The position numbers and the translations under genes are program-made. From positions 1 to 64,000 of the forward strand of contig JAVJSD010000012.1 in assembly GCA_040219575.1 (NCBI GenBank): a stretch of DNA of 64,000 nucleotides, in the 5' to 3' direction. The notes beneath the pieces are model-generated. The model was not told the DNA's origin. It was given only the letters and a program-made list of their open reading frames with translations, and made no database searches. Source of the DNA: JAVJSD01 sp040219575. Its GTDB lineage: Bacteria; Planctomycetota; Planctomycetia; Pirellulales; Pirellulaceae. How positions within the stretch are numbered: the first letter of the stretch is position 1; every line of letters begins with the position of its first letter. Shown one piece after another: positions 8,644 through 17,639 of this stretch.

Positions 8644-11136
8644 ATGCCGCTCTTGTTGGCAAACCGCGCAGCTCGCGCGCTATCGACGTTCGTACTGCTG
8701 GCGTCGCTTTCGGCTTGCTCGCCCACGGTGCGCGAAGACCGCTCGATCAACTTCTCCCGGCAGTCGGGCGACGTCGCCTTTCAACACGGCCGCGACGGCG
8801 TCTACGTCGCGACCGGAAAAGGCGAACAGTTGGAGAAGATTTTCGACGTCGGCGAAGACGTGCTGGCGGTCAGTTCGCCCTGCTGGGCGCCCAACGATCG
8901 CCGTCTGATCTTCACCACCGCCATGGCCGACACGTCCAGCGGAGAGCCGTCCCACATGCAGTCGATGCCGCGCTGGGACGCCAATCCAGTCGGAAATCTC
9001 TATCCCCCGCAGGCGGTTCACTATAGTTGTTGGCTGCGCGCCGCGCCAGGCGAAAAGAAATGGGAAGCATCGCCCAAGCCGGTCGAACTGTTTCGAGCCG
9101 CTTGCGACCACATCGGCTACGTGGCGGCGAACCTCGCCGTCCGCTGGCATCCCGACGGCCGGCGGATCCTGTACCTCGACCGCACCAACGACGGTCGCCA
9201 TGTACTGATGGAGCTCCGTCTCGACAGCGGCAAGCGAAAGCAGGTTCTGCCGCACGCCGCGAAGGCGATTGTCTTCGATTGGAGTCCTGACGATTCGCAC
9301 TTGCTGTGTGTGCTGGCGAACGCTCCCCGGCAGCGAGAGGACGGCATCTGGTTGTCTCCGGCCGACGGCGAGGCGGCCTGGCGCGTGCCCGACAGCGAAC
9401 AGATCGCCGAATCGCTCGACAGCGGCCTGTTGGAGCGCCTCCGCGCGACGCGTCCGGCGTGGAGCAGCGACGGAAAGCGGTTTGCCTTCGCGGTTCACAA
9501 ATTCGTCGAGCGTGCCGTGGACGATACGAATTCGCCGCAGCGAACAAGTGACGACCGTCCGATGATCGAAACGCACAGCGAAATTCGCATCGTCGACGTG
9601 GCGAACCGTTCGGCGACGACGATCGTCAACTGTCAAGCGGCCGTTCGCGATTTGCATTGGCATCCTGACGGACGGCGAATGGGGTTCGTCGAGGAGCGTG
9701 AATCGCCGGTGCTGCGGATCGCCCAGCTTGCATTCTCCGATGCGGAGCGAATCCCCACAGTCTCGCCGCGGATCGCGGGACCCGTGCGGAAATTCGCCGG
9801 TTGGAATCGCGATGGTTCACAATTCGCCTACGTGACTCCCGACGACGTTCCCACGCATCGCGCGGAGAATTGGGCGCTGCTGCTGCCGCCGGTTCGCGAT
9901 CCCCGCGATCGCGTGTATGTCGTGGAAGATGCTCGAGAGAATGCCGCAATCGACGCGGAGGACAAGGTCGAACACGACATCGGGCCGGGGCGGATGGTCC
10001 ACGCCGGCATGCGGATTACGTTCCCCCAGTGGTCGCCCAAGGAGGACTCGCTTTCGCTGTGGGGCACATTTTCGCCGACGCACCGCAGCCTGCTCTCGTC
10101 GCTGCTGCCTTGGTCGCTGCGGCCCGGCGATCCGGCGGCGATTCTCGACGGTGACGAAGGACGCATTCGCTGGATGGCGATCAACGCCGACGAGAAGGCG
10201 CAGGTCGGCAACTATCACTTGCTGCGCAAGGAATACCAGCAGGCTTGGCGCTGGTACGAAGAAGCGGCCGAGGGACGTCCGGCGGACCAACCACTTCGCA
10301 TCCGCGATTTTTCAGAGATTGAGCGCCGTCTTCGCGGCGCCGCGTTCTTCGAGTACTACTGCCTGTCGAAGCTGGGGCGGGAGGAAGAGGCCGCCGAGCG
10401 GTTGGCGTCGTTTCGCACCGGCCTGACCTTCGACCTGAGTGATCTGCACGGCGGGCGACGCGATCGCGACGGCGAGTTCGCGTCGGCGGATGCCGAAGCG
10501 TGGCGGCGGTTGGCCGATCACGCCTCGGCCGTGGTGCAGTGTTTGACCATCGCGGAAGCCTTTCTGAGCATCGACGCGGTCGACGACGGCGTGGCATTCT
10601 TCCGCGACGACCTGCAAACCGCCGAAGGCGACACACGGCGATTAGCCGCGGCGCTCTGCCTGTCGCAGTTGTTGCTGCTGTCGGAGGACGACCAAGGGTA
10701 TTTGCAATTGGCCAGCGAGACGCTGGCGCCGCTGCTGATCTCGCTGCACGAAACACCTAGTGAAACCGGGGAAGACCGAGAAGCAGCCGTGCACGTCACG
10801 CGGGAAGTCGAGCGCTCTTACTTGACGATGCTTGGCCGGGCCGCGCTGACGCCGCTCATCTCGCCAAAGTTTCTCGATCGGTTGCCCGAGGGAGTCGTCC
10901 GTGAGCATGTGGATCTCTGGCGAGCGAAGCGCGCCGCCGTTGAAGAAGAGATGCCGCGATTGGCCATCGATCTGTTCCTGCACGCCGCCTGGAGGCGTTT
11001 GGGCGACGCGGTGCGCAGCGAGGCCGCCGCGCGGCGGGCCCGCGACAATCCCGCCTTGGGGCAGTTCGGCGGAGGCCCCTCGCTCGACACGATGGACGAG
11101 TTTATCGACGAGGCTTGCAAGTTTCGCTGGAACTGA
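8644..11136 (+). CDS. Lipoprotein with beta-propeller (PD40-like) and helical C-terminal half
   Basis: The ATG at 8644 has a GAGGAGG ribosome-binding site and starts a lipoprotein signal with lipobox LSAC (C25), so I prefer it to upstream starts. Residues about 45-520 hold TolB/PD40-like blade motifs (CWAPNDRRLIFTTA, RWHPDGRRILYLD, DWSPDDSHLLCVL, AWSSDGKRFAFAV, HWHPDGRRMGFVE). The last 300 residues are helical with TPR-like segments (NYHLLRKEYQQAWRWYEEAAEG). Total length is 830 residues. It is probably anchored in a membrane facing the periplasm. No enzyme motif is seen; a scaffold or sensor role is an inference. Confidence 0.85.
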   Translation: MPLLLANRAARALSTFVLLASLSACSPTVREDRSINFSRQSGDVAFQHGRDGVYVATGKGEQLEKIFDVGEDVLAVSSPCWAPNDRRLIFTTAMADTSSGEPSHMQSMPRWDANPVGNLYPPQAVHYSCWLRAAPGEKKWEASPKPVELFRAACDHIGYVAANLAVRWHPDGRRILYLDRTNDGRHVLMELRLDSGKRKQVLPHAAKAIVFDWSPDDSHLLCVLANAPRQREDGIWLSPADGEAAWRVPDSEQIAESLDSGLLERLRATRPAWSSDGKRFAFAVHKFVERAVDDTNSPQRTSDDRPMIETHSEIRIVDVANRSATTIVNCQAAVRDLHWHPDGRRMGFVEERESPVLRIAQLAFSDAERIPTVSPRIAGPVRKFAGWNRDGSQFAYVTPDDVPTHRAENWALLLPPVRDPRDRVYVVEDARENAAIDAEDKVEHDIGPGRMVHAGMRITFPQWSPKEDSLSLWGTFSPTHRSLLSSLLPWSLRPGDPAAILDGDEGRIRWMAINADEKAQVGNYHLLRKEYQQAWRWYEEAAEGRPADQPLRIRDFSEIERRLRGAAFFEYYCLSKLGREEEAAERLASFRTGLTFDLSDLHGGRRDRDGEFASADAEAWRRLADHASAVVQCLTIAEAFLSIDAVDDGVAFFRDDLQTAEGDTRRLAAALCLSQLLLLSEDDQGYLQLASETLAPLLISLHETPSETGEDREAAVHVTREVERSYLTMLGRAALTPLISPKFLDRLPEGVVREHVDLWRAKRAAVEEEMPRLAIDLFLHAAWRRLGDAVRSEAAARRARDNPALGQFGGGPSLDTMDEFIDEACKFRWN

Positions 11137-11172
11137 GGCGCCGCCCTGCGCGACTCCTACGCCTGGGCGGCG

Positions 11173-13002
11173 CTACACGGCGTCGGCCGCCGCGCGAAGG
11201 TCGGCTTCGAGCTTTGATGTGCGGGCGTCCAATTCCTGGCGGGCCGATTCGAGATCGTGCAGTTGCTCGGCCGGGATGAAGGTGAAGGTGTAGAACTTCA
11301 CCTTGGGCTCGGTGCCGGAAGGGCGGACGGCCACGTAGTTGCCCGACTCCGAGAGGTCGAAGATGACCATGTTGCCGGGCGGTCCGTTGAGCGGCGCGGT
11401 CGCGCCGTCGGCCTTGCGGACCACATCCTTCAGATAATCGCGGACCTGGACGACTTGCATGCCGCCGAGCGAAGCCGGCGGCGATTCGCGCAGCAACGCC
11501 ATCAAGGCCTGCATCCGCGTCATCCCTTCCGAGCCCTCCATGAACAGGTTGATCTGTCCCTCGCTGTGGTAGCCGTGCTGCCAGTATAGCGACTCGAGCT
11601 TCTCGTGCAGCGACTTGCCCTCGGCCTTCACCGACGCCGCCAGTTGCGCCATCGCCAGCGAGGCCACCGCGCCGTCCTTGTCGCGAGCGTACTGCCCGAG
11701 CAGGTAGCCGTGCGATTCCTCGGTGCCGAAAACGAACTTGTCGGGCCCCTCGTTGTCCATCACGTCGCCGATCCACTTGAAGCCGACCTGCAGGTTTCCA
11801 TGCGTGACGACGTTGTAGCTATCGGCGATGCGGCGGGTCAGCTCGGTGGTGACGAGCGTCTTGATGATGTAGTGCTCATCGCTGAGCGTGCCGGCCCGTT
11901 TGCGTTGCTCCAGAACGAAATCGGCCAGCAGCGCGCCGATCTGGTTGCCGTTGAAGGTGGCCCACTCGCCTTTCGGGTCGGTGGTGAGCGGCGCGGCGCA
12001 GCCGAGGCGGTCGCAATCGGGATCGGTGGCCAGGATCACGTCGGCGCCGACTTCCTTCGCCCGCTGGATGATGGCGTCGAAGACGCGCGGGTTTTCCGGA
12101 TTGGAGACGTGGCCCGGCACGTTGGGGAAATCGCCGTTTGGCTGGCGATGCAGTTCGAAGACCTCCACGTCGTCGAAACCCGCCAGTTCCAGCGCCGGCC
12201 TTACCGAGGCCTCGCCCACGCCGTGCAGCGGAGAGTAGATGATCTTCAGATCGCGCGGCCCCGGGAAGCCTTCGCCGACCACGGCCTGGAGATAGGCGGC
12301 GTCGGTCTCGGCGGTGCAGATCTCGACCAGGCCGTCGGCGACCGCCTGCTGGAAGTCGGCCTGCTCGATGTCGGCCGCGCTTTCGACTCGCTGGATGACC
12401 GCCTTGTCGTGCGGCGGCACGAGTTGCCCGCCGGTGGCGCCATACACTTTGACGGCGTTGTCGCTGGGCGGGTTGTGGCTGGCGGTGACCATGATGCCGC
12501 ATGAACACTGCCGGGCGCGGACCAGGAACGAAAGCTCCGGCGTGCTGCGGTAGTCGTCGAGAAAGTAGACCTTGAACCCGTTGGCGACCATCACCCCCGC
12601 GCAAAGCTCGGCGAATCGCCGCGAGTTATGGCGGGTGTCGTAGGCGATGGCGCAGGCCAACGTCGCGTCGTCGCCGCTCAGTTCCTTGATGTACGACGCC
12701 AGGCCCTGGGCGCTTTCGCCGATGGTGCGGTCGTTGATGGCGTTGGAGCCGATCGGGTACATCCGGCCGCGTCGTCCGCCGGTGCCAAAGGGAATCACCG
12801 TCCAGAAGGCGTCGTCGAGCGCCTGCCACTTCGCCTCCGCCAGGTGAGCGGCGACTTCGCCGGCGTAGGCCGCGTAACGCGGCTCGGTGAGCCAGCGGCG
12901 GATGTTCGTGACGGCGCCGGCGGACAATTGGCCGTCCGCTCCTGCTTTGTCGAGGAGGGCCAACGTGGCGGGCAGGTCGAATTCCGAGTTCGCTGACGAC
13001 AT
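11173..13002 (-). CDS. pgm: Phosphoglucomutase/phosphomannomutase family (alpha-D-phosphohexomutase)
   Basis: This cytosolic enzyme interconverts hexose 1- and 6-phosphates through a phosphoserine. The active-site loop is TASHNPPSDNAVKVYG, the metal loop DPDCDRLG, the sugar-binding loop GTEESHGYLLG and the phosphate-binding loop RPSGTEPKVKF, in the normal order. The ATG at 13002 (MSSANSEFDLP) is preferred over a TTG five codons upstream. The 609-residue length fits the larger PGM2-like branch, which can act on glucose 1-phosphate or on phosphopentoses; substrate choice is not settled from sequence. It stands alone, divergent from pncB. Confidence 0.9.
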   Translation of the reverse strand: MSSANSEFDLPATLALLDKAGADGQLSAGAVTNIRRWLTEPRYAAYAGEVAAHLAEAKWQALDDAFWTVIPFGTGGRRGRMYPIGSNAINDRTIGESAQGLASYIKELSGDDATLACAIAYDTRHNSRRFAELCAGVMVANGFKVYFLDDYRSTPELSFLVRARQCSCGIMVTASHNPPSDNAVKVYGATGGQLVPPHDKAVIQRVESAADIEQADFQQAVADGLVEICTAETDAAYLQAVVGEGFPGPRDLKIIYSPLHGVGEASVRPALELAGFDDVEVFELHRQPNGDFPNVPGHVSNPENPRVFDAIIQRAKEVGADVILATDPDCDRLGCAAPLTTDPKGEWATFNGNQIGALLADFVLEQRKRAGTLSDEHYIIKTLVTTELTRRIADSYNVVTHGNLQVGFKWIGDVMDNEGPDKFVFGTEESHGYLLGQYARDKDGAVASLAMAQLAASVKAEGKSLHEKLESLYWQHGYHSEGQINLFMEGSEGMTRMQALMALLRESPPASLGGMQVVQVRDYLKDVVRKADGATAPLNGPPGNMVIFDLSESGNYVAVRPSGTEPKVKFYTFTFIPAEQLHDLESARQELDARTSKLEADLRAAADAV

Positions 13003-13210
13003 GACGCGGTTCCGCAAAGGGGCTGAAGGGGCGACGACTTCGCGGATTCTACGTGTGCCCCCGGTCGCACATCAACCGGGCGATGCCGACCTCCTCCGTG
13101 GACGCCAAGGGACGCCTTGACGGCTTTCTCCGGCCTGTGCGGCAAGACTGGCGGCGAAATTCGCCCTGCGCTGAAAATTCGTTTTCCGCTCTTGCCTCCC
13201 CGTCATCTTC

Positions 13211-13225
13211 GTGTAATAATTACAC
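13211..13225. promoter_or_regulatory. 15-bp perfect palindrome before pncB, candidate NrtR operator
   Basis: GTGTAATAATTACAC is a perfect palindrome with 7-bp arms, centred 30 bp before the pncB ATG and just before its GGGGAGG ribosome-binding site. It is A/T-rich in a GC-rich setting. NrtR repressors bind palindromic sites upstream of NAD genes, and an nrtR gene lies in this same cluster. The link is inferred; the sequence itself is plain. Confidence 0.6.
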
Positions 13226-13247
13226 TAACTGGGCAGGGGAGGAAACC

Positions 13248-14717
13248 ATGAAGGACGTGACTTCGCATGTTGGGCGGCCGTCGCTGGCGCTGCTGACGGA
13301 TTTGTACCAGTTGACGATGGCCTCGGGCTACTTCCGGCATGGCCTGGCCGAGCGGGAGGCGGTGTTTCCCGTCATCTTTCGCAAGGCGCCGTTCGGTGGT
13401 CAGTACGCCGTCGCCTGTGGACTGGCGACGGTGCTCGAGATCATCGAGGCGTTTCACTTCGAGGAAGACGACGTGCGGTATCTGGCGTCGCTGCCGGGCG
13501 CCGATAAGCGGCCGTTGTTCGACGAGCCGTTTCTCGATTATCTCCGCGGAATGAAGTTCTCGTGCGATGTCGACGCCATGCCCGAGGGAACGGTCGTCTT
13601 CGCCCAGGAACCGCTGCTGCGCGTGAAAGGGCCGATCTTGCAGGCTCAACTCCTGGAGACCGCGCTGCTGAACACGCTCAACTTCCAAACGCTGATCGCC
13701 ACCAAGGCCGCGCGGATCTGCGGCGAGGCGGGCGACGGGGAAGTGATCGAATTCGGACTGCGCAGGGCCCAAGGTATCGACGGCGGGTTGTCCGCCAGTC
13801 GGGCTGCATTCGTCGGCGGCTGCTCGTCGACGTCGAACGTGATGGCGGGCCGCATTCACGGCATTCCCGTCAAAGGCACGCACGCCCACAGTTGGGTGAT
13901 GCTGTTTGAAAACGAACTCGAATCGTTCGAGAAGTACGCCGAGGCGATGCCCAACAACTGCGTGTTCCTGGTCGACACGTACGATACACTGACCGGCGTG
14001 CGGCATGCGGTGCAGGTGGGCAGGCGTCTGCGAGAACGGGGGCACAAGATGCTCGGCGTCCGGCTCGATTCGGGCGACCTGGCCGATCTGAGCCAGAAAG
14101 CGCGAACGATCCTCGACGAGGAGGGATTCGAAGACGCGAAGATCGTGGCCAGCAACGATCTCGACGAGTACCTCATCCGCGATCTGCGCCAGCAGGGCGC
14201 GAAAATCGATATCTACGGCGTCGGCACGCGGCTGGCGACGGCCTACGATCAACCGGCGCTGGGCGGAGTCTACAAACTGGCGGCCGCGCGCGACGACCAT
14301 GGCGAGTGGAACTACAAGATCAAGCTGTCCGAGAACGCGATCAAGACTTCGATTCCCGGCATTCACCAGGTTCGGCGCTTCGCCCGCGACGGCGAGTTCG
14401 TCGCCGACGTGTTGTACGACGAACCGACCGGCGTTGGCTCTCCGCCGCAGATTCGCAAACTGTACGGCGAGGGACGACCCGATTTCGACCGGTGCGAGGC
14501 GTTCGATTTGCTCGAGCCGGTGTATCGCGCCGGGGAGCGGGTGACTGAACTGCCGCCGCTCGAGGAGTCGCGCCAGCGGGCGATTCGTCAACTCGCGTTG
14601 CTTCCCGAAAGTGTCAAACGGCTCCGCAACCCGGCGCCGTATACGGTGGCCTTGGAAGCGCGGCTCGATCAACTGCGTGAAGCGATGATCGAAGCCGCTC
14701 GGAGTGAAAACACATGA
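13248..14717 (+). CDS. pncB: Nicotinate phosphoribosyltransferase
   Basis: PncB joins nicotinate to PRPP to give nicotinate mononucleotide in the Preiss-Handler NAD salvage route. The ATG at 13248 has a GGGGAGG ribosome-binding site and starts close to the family motif LLTDLYQLTMASGYFRHG; upstream frame is non-homologous. Other family segments are EFGLRRAQGIDGG, KGTHAHSWVMLFE with the conserved His, LGVRLDSGDLADLS and YGVGTRLATAYDQPALGGVYKL. Length is 489 residues, normal. Its stop overlaps the nadE start in ATGA, so the two are translationally coupled. A palindrome at 13211-13225 probably controls the operon. Confidence 0.95.
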   Translation: MKDVTSHVGRPSLALLTDLYQLTMASGYFRHGLAEREAVFPVIFRKAPFGGQYAVACGLATVLEIIEAFHFEEDDVRYLASLPGADKRPLFDEPFLDYLRGMKFSCDVDAMPEGTVVFAQEPLLRVKGPILQAQLLETALLNTLNFQTLIATKAARICGEAGDGEVIEFGLRRAQGIDGGLSASRAAFVGGCSSTSNVMAGRIHGIPVKGTHAHSWVMLFENELESFEKYAEAMPNNCVFLVDTYDTLTGVRHAVQVGRRLRERGHKMLGVRLDSGDLADLSQKARTILDEEGFEDAKIVASNDLDEYLIRDLRQQGAKIDIYGVGTRLATAYDQPALGGVYKLAAARDDHGEWNYKIKLSENAIKTSIPGIHQVRRFARDGEFVADVLYDEPTGVGSPPQIRKLYGEGRPDFDRCEAFDLLEPVYRAGERVTELPPLEESRQRAIRQLALLPESVKRLRNPAPYTVALEARLDQLREAMIEAARSENT

Positions 14718-16726
14718 ATCTGATCAAGACAGCGGCGGGCGTATTGAACCAGACGCCGCTCGACTGGAACGGCAACAAGCGGCGGATCCTCGAGGCCGTC
14801 GAGCGGGCCCGCGCCGCGGACGTGTCGATCCTCTGTCTGCCGGAATTGTGCATTACGGGTTACGGCTGCGAGGACGCATTCCATTCTCCGGGCGTGGCGC
14901 GGACGGCGATGGAGTTGTTGGGCGAGATCGCGCCCCAAACGCGCGGCATGATCGTCACGCTGGGGTTGCCGCTGATGCATCGCGGCGGTCTGTTCAACAC
15001 CTGCGCGCTGGTGGTCGACGGCCGCATTCTGGGGTTGGTCGGCAAGCAGAACCTGGCGGGCGACGGCATCCACTACGAGCCTCGCTGGTTCAAGCCCTGG
15101 CCGGAGAATGTGCGAAACGTGGTCAAGATCGGCGACGAAAAGATCCCGGTCGGCGACTTGTTGTTCGAGGTGGGCGGAGTGCGAATGGGGTTCGAGATTT
15201 GCGAGGACGCCTGGGCGGCGGAGCGTCCCGGCGCCGAACTCGCGCGCCGCGGCGTCGATTTGATCTTCAATCCCAGCGCCAGCCACTTCGCCTTCGGCAA
15301 GCACGAGATTCGCAAACGGTTCGTGATCGAAGGTTCGCGGGCGTTCGCGGTGAGCTACTTGTACGCCAACCTGGTCGGCAACGAGGCCGGCCGAGCGATC
15401 TACGACGGCGACGCGATGATCGCCAGCGGCGGCAAGTTCACAGCGCTCGGGCCGCGTTTCACGTTCGCCGACGTGCACCTGACCGTCGCCACCATCGACA
15501 TCGACGCCACCCGCATGAGCCGCGCGCGGGTCGACAGCTACGAACCGTTGCTCGTCGACGAGGTGGAAGGCGTGGCCTCCTGCGACTTCGAGTTTCCCGT
15601 CGTCGATACCGAGGCGATCGGCGCGGAACCGCCGGCTTGGGAGTCGGGCGAGTTCGTCAAGGAGGAGGAGTTCTCTCGGGCGGTGTCGCTCGGCCTGTTC
15701 GACTACATGCGCAAGAGCCGTTCGCGAGGATTCGTGGTTTCGCTCAGCGGCGGCGCCGATTCCGCCGCGACGGCGGTCCTCTGCAAGACGGCGCTGCAGA
15801 TGGCGTGGGGCGAACTCGGCCGCGCGGCGATGCAGGAGAAGCTCTTGTATCTGGGCGAGTCGTCGGCAGCGTCGTCGGTCGAAGAGTTGGCAGCGCAGTT
15901 GCTTTCCTGCGTCTACCAGGCGACGCGCAACAGCGGCGAGGTGACGCGCAACGCGGCCAGCAGCCTGGCGACGGCGCTGGGGGCCGATTATCTCGAATTC
16001 GACGTCGATGCGATCGTCGAGTCCTACAAGTCGTTGGTCGCCGGAGCACTCGGGCGCGAGTTGACGTGGGAGACGGACGACATCGCCCTGCAAAACATTC
16101 AGGCTCGGGCTCGGGCGCCGGGCGTGTGGATGTTGGCCAATGTCCGCGGGGCGTTGCTGTTGGCCACCAGCAATCGCTCCGAGGCGGCGGTCGGCTACAC
16201 CACGATGGACGGCGACACTTGCGGCGGGCTGTCGCCCATCGCCGGCATCGACAAGGCGTTCCTGCGGCGCTGGCTGCGCTGGATGCAATCGCACGGACCG
16301 CAGGGCGTCGGACCGCTGCCGGAACTGGAGGCCGTCACGGCGCAAGAGCCAACCGCCGAACTGCGCCCCGCCGCCGAGATGCAAACCGACGAGGGCGACC
16401 TGATGCCCTACGACCTGCTCGACGCCGTCGAGCGGGCGGCGATCCGCGACAAGCTGACGCCGATCGAGGTGTATCGCCGCCTGTCGCCGCAGTTCGGTCA
16501 CTACGCCACGGAGCAACTGGTCGGTTGGATCGAGCGTTTCTTCCGGCTGTGGTGCCGCAACCAGTGGAAGCGCGAACGTTACGCACCGTCGTTCCACCTG
16601 GACGACGAAAACCTCGACCCCAAAACTTGGTGCCGCTTCCCGATTCTGTCCGGCGGATTCCAGCGGGAACTGCACGAATTGCGAAGGCTTGTAAGCGAAA
16701 TCGAGCAAACCGCTGATAAACGCTAA
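14714..16726 (+). CDS. nadE: Glutamine-dependent NAD+ synthetase
   Basis: NadE turns nicotinate adenine dinucleotide into NAD using glutamine. The 670-residue protein has an N-terminal nitrilase-type glutaminase with triad E44 (CLPELCITGYG), K111 (LVGKQNLAGDG) and C163 (GFEICEDAW), then a synthetase domain with the pyrophosphate loop SGGADS at 345-350 and the segment SNRSEAAVGYTTMDGD. Length matches the large two-domain type. It overlaps pncB by four bases. The final codons and stop (TADKR, then TAA) are encoded by the left end of a repeat element, so the last few residues are probably acquired. nadD is not in this cluster. Confidence 0.95.
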   Translation: MNLIKTAAGVLNQTPLDWNGNKRRILEAVERARAADVSILCLPELCITGYGCEDAFHSPGVARTAMELLGEIAPQTRGMIVTLGLPLMHRGGLFNTCALVVDGRILGLVGKQNLAGDGIHYEPRWFKPWPENVRNVVKIGDEKIPVGDLLFEVGGVRMGFEICEDAWAAERPGAELARRGVDLIFNPSASHFAFGKHEIRKRFVIEGSRAFAVSYLYANLVGNEAGRAIYDGDAMIASGGKFTALGPRFTFADVHLTVATIDIDATRMSRARVDSYEPLLVDEVEGVASCDFEFPVVDTEAIGAEPPAWESGEFVKEEEFSRAVSLGLFDYMRKSRSRGFVVSLSGGADSAATAVLCKTALQMAWGELGRAAMQEKLLYLGESSAASSVEELAAQLLSCVYQATRNSGEVTRNAASSLATALGADYLEFDVDAIVESYKSLVAGALGRELTWETDDIALQNIQARARAPGVWMLANVRGALLLATSNRSEAAVGYTTMDGDTCGGLSPIAGIDKAFLRRWLRWMQSHGPQGVGPLPELEAVTAQEPTAELRPAAEMQTDEGDLMPYDLLDAVERAAIRDKLTPIEVYRRLSPQFGHYATEQLVGWIERFFRLWCRNQWKRERYAPSFHLDDENLDPKTWCRFPILSGGFQRELHELRRLVSEIEQTADKR

Positions 16727-16902
16727 TCGGACGCTCATGAAATTCGTTGGACAGCGCTGCCTGGGTTGCGCCTGAAAACTCGTAGCGGAAGTCGCCAGAC
16801 TTCCGACTCCGACCGAATACCTCGGAACTCTGGCGAGTTCCGCTACGGAAAATCGCGCATTCACGGCGTTTCCAGACAAAATCTGGCGTTCCTCAGCGGT
16901 TC
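16707..16902. repeat. Second AACCGCTGAT-type element after nadE, with a nested GTAGC element
   Basis: The left end (AAACCGCTGATAAACGC from 16707) is nearly the same as the right arm of the element at 3811-3956 and supplies the nadE stop. A weaker right end (CAGCGGTT) is at 16895-16902. A GTAGC-type inverted repeat at 16782-16846 sits inside. The right boundary is less certain than the left. Confidence 0.5.
16782..16846. repeat. GTAGC-type inverted repeat, copy 1
   Basis: Two 25-bp arms beginning GTAGCGGAA and ending TTCCGCTAC at 16782-16806 and 16822-16846 are inverted copies with two mismatches. Each arm is itself a small hairpin (GAAGTC/GACTTC type, here around CGCCA). It lies between nadE and nrtR and belongs to a family with copies near 18.9, 47.1, 55.8, 59.7 and 61.7 kb. 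Confidence 0.85.
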
Positions 16903-16936
16903 GCCCGTCCTTGCATTGCGATTGAAGAAGAAGACG

Positions 16937-17626
16937 ATGCCATACACCTACGAGTATCCTCGTCCGGCATTGACGGTTGACTGCGTCGTCTTTGGGTTCG
17001 ACGACGAGGATCTGAAGGTGCTGTTGATCCAGCGGCTCAATCCGCCGTTTGAGAACCGCTGGGCCTTCCCCGGCGGCTTCGTGGAGCTCGACGAGTCGCT
17101 GGAAGAGGCGGCGCGGCGCGAGCTCTCGGAGGAGACCGGCATCGAGGTCGGGTTTCTTGAGCAGTTGTACACCTTCGGCGCGGTCGACCGCGATCCACGC
17201 GAGCGAATCGTCTCCGTCGCCTGGTATGCGCTGGTCAAGCCCAGCGACTTCGACGTGCAGGCCGCCAGCGACGCTCGCGACGTGCGCTGGTTCCCCGTGG
17301 CGAAGCATCCGCCGCTAGCCTTCGATCACGAGCAGATATTGAAGACCGCCGTGGAGCGTCTGCGGGGCAAGGTGCGTTATCAGCCGATCGGCTTCGAACT
17401 GTTGCCGCGAAAGTTCACGCTCCGGCAGTTGCAGCATTTGTACGAGACCGTGCTGGCCCGCGAGTTGGACAAACGCAACTTCCGCAAGAAGATCCTCGGC
17501 ATGGAGCTGCTCACCGAATTGGACGAGTTCGAGACCGATGTCGCCCATCGCGCCGCGCGGCTCTACAAATTCGACCGCCGCCGCTACGAGCGACTCACCA
17601 AACAGGGTTTCAACTTCGAGATCTAG
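16937..17626 (+). CDS. nrtR: NrtR, Nudix-type transcriptional repressor of NAD genes
   Basis: NrtR proteins join an ADP-ribose-sensing Nudix domain to a winged helix and repress NAD genes; ADP-ribose releases them from DNA. This 229-residue protein has the Nudix domain at about 8-145 with an intact box, GFVELDESLEEAARRELSEETGI, that fits Gx5Ex7REUxEExGU; many NrtR proteins have a degenerate box, so catalytic activity may persist here. The C-terminal part (FTLRQLQHLYETVLARELDKRNFRKKI) is the wHTH. The ATG at 16937 follows GAAGAAG and gives the standard start (MPYTYEYPRPALTVD). It lies between nadE and pncA. A plain ADP-ribose pyrophosphatase is excluded by the C-terminal domain. Confidence 0.9.
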   Translation: MPYTYEYPRPALTVDCVVFGFDDEDLKVLLIQRLNPPFENRWAFPGGFVELDESLEEAARRELSEETGIEVGFLEQLYTFGAVDRDPRERIVSVAWYALVKPSDFDVQAASDARDVRWFPVAKHPPLAFDHEQILKTAVERLRGKVRYQPIGFELLPRKFTLRQLQHLYETVLARELDKRNFRKKILGMELLTELDEFETDVAHRAARLYKFDRRRYERLTKQGFNFEI

Positions 17627-17639
17627 AGGAGGGCCGATC

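Noticed and set aside
14669..17308. 879-codon minus-strand open frame opposite nadE and nrtR
   Set aside because: Composition is shadow-like (Arg/Gln/His-rich), and the plus strand carries two unmistakable genes.
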